From contig NZ_JAKCFA010000006.1 in NCBI RefSeq assembly GCF_024198215.1, positions 186,001 through 250,000 of the forward strand: a stretch of 64,000 nucleotides of DNA, read 5' to 3'. Positions within the stretch are counted from its first letter, which is position 1. Each line of letters begins with the position of its first letter. The translations under genes and the position numbers were made by a program. This stretch comes from Myxococcus qinghaiensis (GTDB lineage: Bacteria > Myxococcota > Myxococcia > Myxococcales > Myxococcaceae). Positions 25,331-33,281 of the stretch are shown here, piece by piece. The notes beneath the pieces are model-generated. The model worked only from the letters and a program-made list of their open reading frames with translations. It did no database searches and had not been told where the DNA came from.

Positions 25331-27688
25331 CTACGGCCAGACGCTGTAGCTGTCCTCGCCCGGGTGCTGGACGCTGACGAACAGGGTCTTCATGTCCGGG
25401 CTGAACGCGGGGCCGGTGGCCTCCGCGTCGCTCGGCATGGACAGCACGCGGAAGGCCTTGCGGTAGTACGCGCTCTCCCGATGCGCCGGGTTCTGGTTCA
25501 GGTAGTAGATGCCGTCGGCCACCTTGTTGACACCGAAGTTGCCGTCGGTGCCGAACCACACGCCGCCGTCACGGTCGATGGCGATGTTGTCCGGCTTGGC
25601 CGCGGAGAACTCGGGCGTGACGCTCGTCGCCGCCGTCTCGCCCTTCCACATGCGGAAGAAGGTGAACGTGCGCGAGGTGCCCGGCGCCGCCGTGTTGGCC
25701 TCGCGAATGCCGAAGATGGAGCCGACGCGGTCCGTCGCGCGGTTGTCGGTGGCGGCGCGAGCCTTCGTCCCCCAGACGCCCTCCTGGCTCCGCGTGGCGG
25801 TGGCGACGCGGCCCTGCTGGTCCAGCGCCGTCGGGTCACCGTGCTCGGTGAAGGCCACGTACAGGAGCGGCGTGCCGCTGGGGTCCTTCGGGTTCCACTC
25901 GAGGTCCTCGGGGCGGTTGAGTTCCATGACGCCGACCTTGTTCGCCGCGGTGAACAGCAGCTTGCGCAGCTGGTCGTCGTCGGTGAAGCCGCCGATGGCG
26001 TTGTAGCTGGCATCGCGCAGCGCGGTGCCCACCGTCATCGTCGGCTGACCGAAGGCCTCGCCGTTCGGCGCGAGGTCTGTACTGTCGAGGCTCAGCGCCA
26101 CCCAGCGGCCCTGTCCGGGCACCTGCTCGGTGGGAATCGCGCCGCCCACCAGGGTGTCACCGGTGCTGTTGTCCAGGCCCGCGAAGTGCGCGGCGTAGAG
26201 CGTGCCCTGGTCCAACAGCGCGCGAGTCTCCGCCTTCGTCATGCCCGCCGTGTACGGACGGCTGGAGACGAACTTGAAGATGCGACCGCCGCGACGGTCA
26301 TCACCGCCGTAGATGACGATGGGCTGGCCCGCGAGCAGCTTCCAGTTCGCGTCGACGACGAAGGCCGCGTTCTCCCAGTGGGCGCGGCCCATGATGCCCA
26401 GCTTGCGGTGGCCCGCGCCGGGCTTGGACGCGTCCTTGCCGTACCAGAGGTCGGCGGGCTGGCCCGGGTCGATTTCGGTCAGGTAGCCGTAGCCGTCCTT
26501 CCGGTGCGACGAGCGCGCGTCGGAGCTGACCATGTCGCCCGACGCGGGAGCCGAGAGGTCCGGCGCGAGGGGGGCGCCGGCGACCATGCCGGGCGCGTTG
26601 GGAATCCAGTCGTTCTTCCCGGTCCACAGGCTGCCTTCCGGGTCGCCGTAGACGCCCTGCACGTTCTCCTCGCCGGTGAAGATGGTGCCCCACGGCGTCT
26701 GTCCACCGGAGCAGTTGGAGTGCGTGCCGGCGACGACGCCCACGGGCAGGTCGGCGCCGGAGTCATCGCGGTCCACGCCGGACAGCGTCACGCCGACCAC
26801 CTTGGCCAGGGTCGCGCTGGAGGCGTCGTAGCGCAGGTTGCTCGCGGTGCGGTCCACGGCCCACTCGCCGGTGGCGGGGTCCTGCACCACGCGCATCCAG
26901 GTGCCGCCGACCTGCTTCTTCCATTCCTTGTTGTAGGTGGTGATGGCGTCGTCCTGCCACGAGGTGCCGTCCGTGACGGTGTTGGACAGGGTGCCGCTGT
27001 TGCGGAGGAAGCGCGCGAAGTCCAGGTGCTGGCCGATGGGCGCGGTGCCGACGCGAGGCTTCGTGCCGGAGATGTACTCGTGGTTGATCCACATCCAGCC
27101 GGCGGCGCTGCTCCCTCGGAACTGGGGCGCGTTGTCCTGCGCGGACCAGCCGTCACCGAAGAACGCGATGTAGTCCACGTTGGCGCCGAAGCGCGGGCCC
27201 GTCTTGCTGAAGGTGATGGGGTCCATCCACTTGATGACGGTGGAGGAGAACAGGCCGGGCACCGTGCGCACGGAGTCGGTGGACGCGGAGGACAGGGGGA
27301 AGACCATCGGCGTCGGCAGTGAGCCGGCGACCACCTGGTCCACGCGAACCTTCACGTACTCCGCGAGGTTCGTGGCGCCGGTGCCCAGGTCGCCACGGAA
27401 GGTGAGCGCGATGACGGAGGACAGCGGCGTGCTGGCTTCGACGCCGGGCGCGCGCGTCACGGCGCCGGGGCCGGGCTGGCCTTGTGTACCGGGGCCCGAG
27501 GGACCAGGCTCACCGTTCTCACCGGGGGCGCCATCGTCACCAGGGGCGCCGGGCTGCCCGTCCGAGCCATCCTGTCCATTGGAGCCAGCGGGACCTGAGG
27601 GACCGGTGTCGCCCTCGCAGGCGGTGATGGCCAAGGAGCTACCCAGAAGCATCGCGCCGGTCGCGAGCCGCAGCAGTCGTGAAGACAT
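25331..27688 (-). CDS. PhoX-family (DUF839) lipoprotein with collagen-like stalk
   Basis: 785 residues. Lipoprotein signal with lipobox ITAC (Cys24). Residues 26 to about 67 are some fourteen Gly-X-Y triplets (GDTGPSGPAGSNGQ and so on), a collagen-like stalk. The rest matches the PhoX/DUF839 beta-propeller phosphatase type, including the calcium/iron-site region GGQTPWGTIFTGEENVQ and several VWFGTDGNFG/NRPEDLEW blade motifs. PhoX enzymes are Ca2+/Fe3+ alkaline phosphatases induced by phosphate starvation; some DUF839 proteins are not. GGAGGAAG precedes the ATG. The stalk would hold the enzyme away from the membrane and could trimerise; this is inference. Confidence 0.85.
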   Translation of the reverse strand: MSSRLLRLATGAMLLGSSLAITACEGDTGPSGPAGSNGQDGSDGQPGAPGDDGAPGENGEPGPSGPGTQGQPGPGAVTRAPGVEASTPLSSVIALTFRGDLGTGATNLAEYVKVRVDQVVAGSLPTPMVFPLSSASTDSVRTVPGLFSSTVIKWMDPITFSKTGPRFGANVDYIAFFGDGWSAQDNAPQFRGSSAAGWMWINHEYISGTKPRVGTAPIGQHLDFARFLRNSGTLSNTVTDGTSWQDDAITTYNKEWKKQVGGTWMRVVQDPATGEWAVDRTASNLRYDASSATLAKVVGVTLSGVDRDDSGADLPVGVVAGTHSNCSGGQTPWGTIFTGEENVQGVYGDPEGSLWTGKNDWIPNAPGMVAGAPLAPDLSAPASGDMVSSDARSSHRKDGYGYLTEIDPGQPADLWYGKDASKPGAGHRKLGIMGRAHWENAAFVVDANWKLLAGQPIVIYGGDDRRGGRIFKFVSSRPYTAGMTKAETRALLDQGTLYAAHFAGLDNSTGDTLVGGAIPTEQVPGQGRWVALSLDSTDLAPNGEAFGQPTMTVGTALRDASYNAIGGFTDDDQLRKLLFTAANKVGVMELNRPEDLEWNPKDPSGTPLLYVAFTEHGDPTALDQQGRVATATRSQEGVWGTKARAATDNRATDRVGSIFGIREANTAAPGTSRTFTFFRMWKGETAATSVTPEFSAAKPDNIAIDRDGGVWFGTDGNFGVNKVADGIYYLNQNPAHRESAYYRKAFRVLSMPSDAEATGPAFSPDMKTLFVSVQHPGEDSYSVWP

Positions 27689-27780
27689 GAAGCACTTCCT
27701 CCAGGGGTTTCGCGCCCGCCACGTGAGGGCACGAGCGCGAGCGCATCCTGCGGAGGCTGTGTGGCGGCAGCTTGTTCAGT

Positions 27781-27828
27781 GCGTCACTTCTTCATCACGT
27801 CACGCGCGAGCAACGTCACGCACGGGCA
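27781..27828. repeat. Tandem 16-bp direct repeat upstream of the PhoX-type gene
   Basis: ACGTCACGCGCGAGCA (27797-27812) is followed directly by ACGTCACGCACGGGCA (27813-27828), 14 of 16 identical. CGTCAC recurs a third time in phase at 27782-27787, so the hexamer is spaced exactly 16 and 16 bases. It lies 90-140 bp before the PhoX-type start codon, in the only intergenic gap there. It differs from the 11-bp-period E. coli Pho box. Confidence 0.6.
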
Positions 27829-27845
27829 ACGAACGTGGCGCTGCG

Positions 27846-28574
27846 CTACGAGTCCCGCATCGGCAATTCCTGAAAAGAAATCCCCTCCAGCTCCAGCCGA
27901 CGCACCGCTTCCATGAAGCGCTCGGTGCCAATCATCATCGTGGCGAAGTTCCCCACGCGAAACAGGTCCAGTTCGGCAGGGAGTGACGCCGCGTCCAGGA
28001 CAGGCTCGTCCGGCCGACTGATGCCGTAACGGCCGCACGTCGGACAGGGTGGCGGCACATCCTGGGGAATGCAGTCCGGATGTAGCCGACCGTGTGGCGC
28101 CACCTGGAGTTCCAACATCTCAGGCGCATCCTTCTTGCGGTATCGCAGCTCGGTCCGACAAGGGAACAGCCCCCTCACGCCTTCCGCCTCCAGGCGTTCC
28201 AGTGCATCCCGACGAAGGAGAAGCTTCAGCATCCCCACCCATGTGATGGGCCCCAGCTCCCCAGAAACCTGTCCCACCAACGGGCCAAAGCCCGTGCCAG
28301 GAGGCAACTCCGCATGCGGAGGCGCCAGAGGACGAACCAGCTCACGCAGACGCGCGAACTCAAGGAAGGGCTCGGGCCGAGCCCTCTCGAACTCATGGCG
28401 CTCGGGAAGCTGTGACAGGTCGACGTTGGGGTATTGATGGCCGACGCTGGTCCACGTGAAGCCACACACGTGGCACCGCGCGCCGGGCAGCGACTGCTTG
28501 TGCCATCCGTTGACCTCGCCACCGTACTTCGCCGCGACCACCCTGTCCTCGGTCAGCCAGAAAATCCGGGGCAT
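27846..28574 (-). CDS. sitI6: SitI6-type double-CXXCG immunity protein
   Basis: 242 residues. Two CXXCG motifs: CHVCG at 34-38 and CPTCG at 177-181, the hallmark of the Myxococcus double-CXXCG family, likely a shared zinc site. No signal peptide, so cytoplasmic. The gene starts 6 bases after the SitA6-type toxin gene with GAGG just before the ATG. In the Sit system a cytoplasmic SitI protects against the cognate SitA lipoprotein toxin delivered by TraA/B outer-membrane exchange. Base composition looks less GC-biased at third positions than in neighbours, as in accessory genes. Confidence 0.88.
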   Translation of the reverse strand: MPRIFWLTEDRVVAAKYGGEVNGWHKQSLPGARCHVCGFTWTSVGHQYPNVDLSQLPERHEFERARPEPFLEFARLRELVRPLAPPHAELPPGTGFGPLVGQVSGELGPITWVGMLKLLLRRDALERLEAEGVRGLFPCRTELRYRKKDAPEMLELQVAPHGRLHPDCIPQDVPPPCPTCGRYGISRPDEPVLDAASLPAELDLFRVGNFATMMIGTERFMEAVRRLELEGISFQELPMRDS

Positions 28575-28580
28575 CCGTCC

Positions 28581-29249
28581 TCACGCTCCTGGGCGCGAAT
28601 AGTAGGGCTGAATGGGACCATCGATGAGCTGGAAGCGATGGATGAGCTCTCCCGCATGCCTGTAGATGGCCTCGGGCGGAGCCGAGGGGTGCATGAAGAT
28701 GAACTCGCGCCAGGCGTCGTTCCAAGCCCCACCTCGCCCTGTTCCATCGTGGATACGCCGGTGCAGGTCACGCGGAATCGGCATGGTGTAGTCGTGGATC
28801 TTCACGCCCTGGGCTTCGAACCACATCGCCAGGTCCTGCGCCTGCGGGAAGATGTGATGCTTCTCCCATCGGCCGGGCGTGAGCTGCCGTGACGGCGGGA
28901 TGATGCGCTCGGGAGCACCGTTCCAGTTGGGGAACGTCATGACCGCGCCGCGCGGGAGGTTCTGTGCTCCTCCCCAATTCCGTCGAGGCCCCTGCCCTGG
29001 TGCCGCTGCCGCCGCGGGTGGACGCGCGGGCGGGAAGAGGGCCCGCTCGATGTCTCCGGAGAGGTCGTCCTCGCAGCGATAGAAGCCGCAGGCATCTCCC
29101 AGACAGAGAAGCTTGACGCACTGGTCACTCGCGGGGGTGTCGCACTCGCGGACCGCGGCGTCCGCCTGCGCAGCAGGAGATGCGACGGTCGCACAGCCGA
29201 GCCACGTCACGACAGAAAGGGCCCACCACCACACCGGACGGATTCGCAT
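28581..29249 (-). CDS. sitA6: SitA6-type polymorphic toxin lipoprotein
   Basis: 222 residues. N-terminal signal with Cys19 in TWLGC as likely lipidation site; the lipobox is weak. Residues 36-59 are Cys-rich (36, 44, 49, 54, 59). The C-terminal toxin domain (about residues 105-222, DUF2380/TIGR02269 type) contains KHHIFPQAQDLAMWFE, the stretch HDYTMPIPRDLHRRIH and GGAWNDAWREF; His131, His132, His163 and His167 suggest an HNH/His-Me-like nuclease. SitA toxins are outer-membrane lipoproteins passed to kin by TraA/B exchange and kill cells lacking the SitI. The start at 29249 has AGGA about 10 bases upstream. Only 32 bp separate it from the DUF192 gene upstream, so readthrough from pilZ-DUF192 is possible. 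Confidence 0.87.
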   Translation of the reverse strand: MRIRPVWWWALSVVTWLGCATVASPAAQADAAVRECDTPASDQCVKLLCLGDACGFYRCEDDLSGDIERALFPPARPPAAAAAPGQGPRRNWGGAQNLPRGAVMTFPNWNGAPERIIPPSRQLTPGRWEKHHIFPQAQDLAMWFEAQGVKIHDYTMPIPRDLHRRIHDGTGRGGAWNDAWREFIFMHPSAPPEAIYRHAGELIHRFQLIDGPIQPYYSRPGA

Positions 29250-29281
29250 GACGCGCAATCCTACCGGCCCTACACCGTCAG

Positions 29282-29833
29282 TCACGGCACGATGCGGATG
29301 TTCGACACGCCCTCGAACTCCACCGGCGAGCCCTTGCGCACGCCCATCTTCTCCGCCCAGCCCGCTGGCACTTCCAGCACGTACTGGCTCGGCGCTCCCA
29401 CCGAGCGCGAGTCGAGCGTCTTCGGCACCGCGCGCGACACCACTCCCGCGATGTGCAGGTCCGAGGTGATGAAGATGATGTCCAACGAGATGAGCGTGTT
29501 GCGCATCCAGAAGCCCTGCATCTCCTGCGTCGGGAAGAGGAACAACATGCCCTTCCCCTCCGCCAGCTCCGTGCGCCACATCAACCCGCGCTGACGCGAG
29601 TCCGGCGTCGCCGCCACCTCCACCTCCACCCGATGCACCCCACCGAACGCGTCCTTGAGCCGCACGTGCGCACGCGGCAACGGCGGGCTCACGTAGTCCT
29701 TCGCGGTGACGTCGGTGACGGGCGGTCGCACGGGGGCCGGAGGCGTCGAAGGCTGTCGACCCTGCGCTTCCTGCTGGCAGCCGCCCAGCAGCAATGGAAG
29801 CAGCAGGACCGCGAGCCGACGCGTCGTCTTCAT
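29282..29833 (-). CDS. DUF192 lipoprotein
   Basis: 183 residues. Lipobox LLGGC (Cys19), Pro-rich linker to about residue 55, then a DUF192 domain: RQRGLMWRTELAEGKGMLFLFP, GFWMRNTLISLDIIFI and VLEVPAGWAEKMGVRKGSPV. DUF192 proteins have no settled function. The ATG overlaps the stop of the PilZ gene (ATGA), so the pair is coupled. Confidence 0.9.
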   Translation of the reverse strand: MKTTRRLAVLLLPLLLGGCQQEAQGRQPSTPPAPVRPPVTDVTAKDYVSPPLPRAHVRLKDAFGGVHRVEVEVAATPDSRQRGLMWRTELAEGKGMLFLFPTQEMQGFWMRNTLISLDIIFITSDLHIAGVVSRAVPKTLDSRSVGAPSQYVLEVPAGWAEKMGVRKGSPVEFEGVSNIRIVP

Positions 29834-30231
29834 GGGTGCTGGGGATGCAGCGGCTTGTTGAGCAGCTTCTCGGTCAGCTCGGGCCCCAGGCTGTCGGACA
29901 TGAGCCGCTCCACCACCGTCTCGAACTCCACCCGCTGCGAATCACTGCTGTAGATGAAGCGGATGCCCATGCCCGGCTCGTCGCCGTCCGCCTTGGACCA
30001 CACCACCTCGCCCAACAACTCGAAGGGCGCCTCCCGGTGGGGCACCGTCAGCTTGAAGAGAAACCGCGTGCCGATGGGCAGCGGCTTCTTCGTCTTGATG
30101 AACGTGCCACCCTTGCTGATGTTCTTCGTGTAGTCCGCGAAGAACGAGTTGAGCTTCTTGTAGTCGACCTTCAGCTCGATGGGCGCGCGCCCGTGCTGGC
30201 GGTGCTCGGGACCTGTCTTCTGTTCGGACAT
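29830..30231 (-). CDS. PilZ-domain protein (TIGR02266 type), c-di-GMP-binding motifs kept
   Basis: 133 residues, a single PilZ domain. RQHGR supplies the RxxxR motif and NISKGG the D/NxSxxG motif, so c-di-GMP binding is expected. This short TIGR02266 type is abundant in myxobacteria. It starts only 25 bp from the divergent peptidase gene, so the two promoters must overlap or lie inside the genes. Probable cytoplasmic effector protein; target unknown. Confidence 0.9.
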   Translation of the reverse strand: MSEQKTGPEHRQHGRAPIELKVDYKKLNSFFADYTKNISKGGTFIKTKKPLPIGTRFLFKLTVPHREAPFELLGEVVWSKADGDEPGMGIRFIYSSDSQRVEFETVVERLMSDSLGPELTEKLLNKPLHPQHP

Positions 30232-30256
30232 GCGGCTGGGGAGTATAGGGGAGGCC

Positions 30257-32617
30257 ATGGAGCAAGTCCTCAACCGTGCCCGCGCTCTGTCGCGCCGCCC
30301 GGCCGTCCTGGCCCCCCTGCTCCTGCTGGCGGGCGGCGGCTCGGCCCTCGTCCTCCTCCCCCTCTTCGGGGTCCCCGGCTTCGAGCTGAGCCTGGCCCTG
30401 GCCATCGCCGTGGGCCTGCTCGGCGGGGGTCCAGGCGTCGCCGCCGCATTCCAGGAACGCCGCATCATTCTCGGCCAGGAGCCCCGCCTCCCCACCGCCG
30501 CCGTCCCCCAGAGCCCCGGCGCCGCGGTGGGCCGCGCCCTGGGCACCGCCGTCCTCCTCAACGTCGGCGCGCTCGTCCCCCCCTTCCTCGCCTCCACCGT
30601 CTTCGCCTGGCTGCGCACCTCGTGCGACCCCTTCGAGCTGGTGGGTTTCTATCCCATGCTCACCCTCCCCTCGGCCGTCCTGGCCTCGGCGTCGGGCGTC
30701 CTCTGCGGCTTCAAGGCCCGGCGGCCCTCCCGAGGGGTGGGCCTGCACGTGCTCCTCGTCCTGCTGTCGCTCATCCCCACCGTGTGGCCCATCGTCGCGG
30801 GCCCCCAGGTCTTCGCCTTCAACCACTTCCTGGGACACCTGCCCGGCCCCCTCTATGACGAGGCCTTGGTGATGACGCCCGCGCTGGGCTGGTTCCGCCT
30901 GGAGACCCTCCTGTGGGCGTGGGTGCTGGTGGGGCTCGCCGCGGCGCTCTTGGACGTCGGAACCGGAACCCTGCGTCGCGCCGGCCTGCGTCCCTGGGCC
31001 CTCGTCCCACTCGTGCTCCCCCTGGCCGCCATCCTCTTCCTGGAGGTGAAGGGCCCCCAGCTGCGCACGCGCATGACGGACGCCTACCTGGCGGACACCC
31101 TGGGCGGCGTGCGCGACACGGAGCACTTCCGCCTCCACTACCCCCGAGGCAAGGCGCGCGAGGACGTGGACCGCCTGGCCCGCGACATGGAGTTCCGGTG
31201 GATGCAGGTCCACCGATTCCTCGGCGTGGCCCCCACCGAGCGCATCCGCGTGTGGCTCTATCGCAACGAGGAGGAGAAGCAGCGCCTCGTGGGCGCCGGC
31301 CGCACCCAGTACGCCAAGCCCTGGCGCTACGAGCTGCACATCCAGGACAAGCCCTTCCCCCACTCCACCCTGCACCACGAGCTGGCGCACGTCATGGCCG
31401 CCCCCGCCGGCAGCGGCCCGTTCCGAGTCACCACGCGCCTGGGACTCTGGCCCCTCATGGGCGTCATCGAGGGCTTCGCCGTCGCCGCGGACGGCCCCGC
31501 GCAGGGAGACCTCACGCTGCACCAGTGGGCCTCCGGCATGCGTCGCCAGAAGCTGGCCCCGGACATGCGCACGCTGATGGGACCGCGCGGCTTCTACCAG
31601 TCCGCTCCCGCGCGCGCGTACACCGTGGCCGGCTCCTTCCTGCTGTACCTCGCGGACACCTACGGCGCGGACAAGCTGCGCGCGCTCTACGCCCACGCGG
31701 ACTTCGACGACGCGTACGGACGCCCGCTCGATGAACTCGTCTCGGAGTGGGAGCGCTACGTGGACGCCCTGCCCCTCGACGACACGGCCATCGCCCGGGC
31801 CTTCGCGCGCTTCCGCGCCGGCAGCCTCTTCAGCCGCGCCTGTGCCCGCGAAGTCGCCCGCCTCACCGAGTCCGCGCGCGCGTCCCTCGTGGGTGACCCC
31901 GAGGACGCGTTGGAGCGCTACACCCGCGCCGCCTCGCTCCAGCCCGAGGAGCCCTCGTTCCGCCTGGGCGAAGCCGCCGCGCTCTCCTCACTGGAGCGCT
32001 ACGACGAGGCCACCGCCGTGCTCTCCACGCTCGCCCATCAGGTGAAGGCCCAGGCCGTCACCGCGGCCGAGGTCGCCATGGCCCGCGCGGACGTGGAGGC
32101 GCGACGCCAGCAGCCCGAGCAGGCGCGCAAGTACCTGGACGAGGTCCTCTCCCTGGACGCCACGCCCGAGCTGACGCGCACCGCCCAGGTGAAGCTCGCC
32201 GCGCTGGACTCCACCGCGCGACGCGAGGCCATCAACGCCTACTTCCAGTCGACGCGCGAGGAGCTGCGCCTGCTGATGCTGACGCGCGCGCTCCAGGCCG
32301 TGCCCCATGACGCGTACCTCAACTACCTCCTGGGCCGCCGGCTCCAGCAGGTCGGCTCGCCCGTGCTCGCCGGCGAGTACCTGCAACGTGCGCTGGCGGA
32401 CGATTCACTTCCGGAGGCCCTCCGCCGGGAGGCCTTGCGCGTGAAGGTGGAGGCTTCCTATCTCTCGGGAGACTGCGGCGCGGTGCGCCACGAGGTCGGG
32501 GTCCTTCCGGACTTCGGGACGGCCTTCAAGGCCACCGCCCAGGAGTGGCAGGAGCGGTGTGATTTCGAAGAGAAGACCTTCCGGGGAGCCCTGGTGCCAC
32601 GACAGGCTTTCCGCTAG
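30257..32617 (+). CDS. Membrane HExxH peptidase (peptidase MA-like) with C-terminal TPRs
   Basis: 786 residues. Residues 1 to about 270 contain around seven hydrophobic segments. The peptidase domain follows, with LHHELAHVMAAP giving the HExxH zinc motif at 374-378 and a downstream VIEGFAV Glu as possible third ligand. Residues about 540-786 are TPR-like helices. The start at 30257 is chosen because GGGGAGG is just upstream and earlier codons overlap the divergent PilZ gene. Probably a membrane zinc protease with its catalytic part outside the cytoplasm; substrate unknown. Its last 12 bases are exactly duplicated 16 bases downstream. Confidence 0.8.
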   Translation: MEQVLNRARALSRRPAVLAPLLLLAGGGSALVLLPLFGVPGFELSLALAIAVGLLGGGPGVAAAFQERRIILGQEPRLPTAAVPQSPGAAVGRALGTAVLLNVGALVPPFLASTVFAWLRTSCDPFELVGFYPMLTLPSAVLASASGVLCGFKARRPSRGVGLHVLLVLLSLIPTVWPIVAGPQVFAFNHFLGHLPGPLYDEALVMTPALGWFRLETLLWAWVLVGLAAALLDVGTGTLRRAGLRPWALVPLVLPLAAILFLEVKGPQLRTRMTDAYLADTLGGVRDTEHFRLHYPRGKAREDVDRLARDMEFRWMQVHRFLGVAPTERIRVWLYRNEEEKQRLVGAGRTQYAKPWRYELHIQDKPFPHSTLHHELAHVMAAPAGSGPFRVTTRLGLWPLMGVIEGFAVAADGPAQGDLTLHQWASGMRRQKLAPDMRTLMGPRGFYQSAPARAYTVAGSFLLYLADTYGADKLRALYAHADFDDAYGRPLDELVSEWERYVDALPLDDTAIARAFARFRAGSLFSRACAREVARLTESARASLVGDPEDALERYTRAASLQPEEPSFRLGEAAALSSLERYDEATAVLSTLAHQVKAQAVTAAEVAMARADVEARRQQPEQARKYLDEVLSLDATPELTRTAQVKLAALDSTARREAINAYFQSTREELRLLMLTRALQAVPHDAYLNYLLGRRLQQVGSPVLAGEYLQRALADDSLPEALRREALRVKVEASYLSGDCGAVRHEVGVLPDFGTAFKATAQEWQERCDFEEKTFRGALVPRQAFR

Positions 32618-32633
32618 CCGCGCTTTCCGCTAG
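32606..32633 (+). repeat. 12-bp direct repeat spanning the peptidase stop codon
   Basis: GCTTTCCGCTAG occurs at 32606-32617 (it encodes the last residues and stop) and again at 32622-32633. Likely a small local duplication. Confidence 0.7.
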
Positions 32634-32682
32634 GCAGGCAGCCCACACAGCGGCGACGAGCCAGGCCATCAGGAGGGAAGCG

Positions 32683-33210
32683 ATGCGGTTCGAGACGAGG
32701 CAGCGAATCCAGGGGACGGTGGACGAGGTGGAGCGCGCGCTCCTCGACGAGCGGTACTTCGAGTTCCTCCTCAAGCACCACGGCGTGTTGCTGGAGCTGG
32801 CGCCGATTGAAGTGAAGACGGAGGGGGACCTGGTGAAGCGCAAGGTGCGCTACCGCCCCAAGCCGGTCATCGAGAGCATCGGCCCCAAGCGCGTGCCGCC
32901 CGAGTGGTTCGCCTTCATCGAGACGTCCACCTACGACAAGCGCCGCAAGGAGCTCACGTTCACCAACACGCCCACGTCGGGCACCATCTCCAAGATGCTG
33001 GTGAACACCGGCACCATGCGCTTCCGTGACTTGGGCGCCGGGCAGACCGAGCGGTCGATGGACGGCGAAATCTCCCTCAAGCTGCCCTTCCTGATGAAGC
33101 CGCTGGCGCTCATCGGCGAGAAGATCATCCAGGGCGAGGGCCTCAAGATTCTCGACAACGAGATTCCGGTGCTCAACCGGTTCATCTCCGAAGTCATCCG
33201 AAAGGGCTGA
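32683..33210 (+). CDS. DUF2505-like START-fold protein
   Basis: 175 residues, no signal peptide. The pattern (an N-terminal strand-helix segment with VDEVERALLDERYFEFL, then KVRYRPKP and a long C-terminal helix with LIGEKIIQGEGLKILDNE) fits the DUF2505/SRPBCC-like lipid-binding fold. Strong AGGAGGG 7 bases before the ATG. It lies 65 bp after the peptidase gene on the same strand. Ligand unknown. Confidence 0.75.
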   Translation: MRFETRQRIQGTVDEVERALLDERYFEFLLKHHGVLLELAPIEVKTEGDLVKRKVRYRPKPVIESIGPKRVPPEWFAFIETSTYDKRRKELTFTNTPTSGTISKMLVNTGTMRFRDLGAGQTERSMDGEISLKLPFLMKPLALIGEKIIQGEGLKILDNEIPVLNRFISEVIRKG

Positions 33211-33281
33211 GGCACGCGGAGTGCAGGTGGGGCCCGGGGAATGGGTTGACTTCTCATCCATTGTCTTCGTAAGGCCCCGCC

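Noticed and set aside
24857..27322. 821-codon open frame on the plus strand opposite the PhoX-type and cytochrome genes
   Set aside because: Composition is His/Arg/Gly/Val-rich with no recognisable domain; it is the antisense shadow expected from extreme GC3 in the minus-strand genes.
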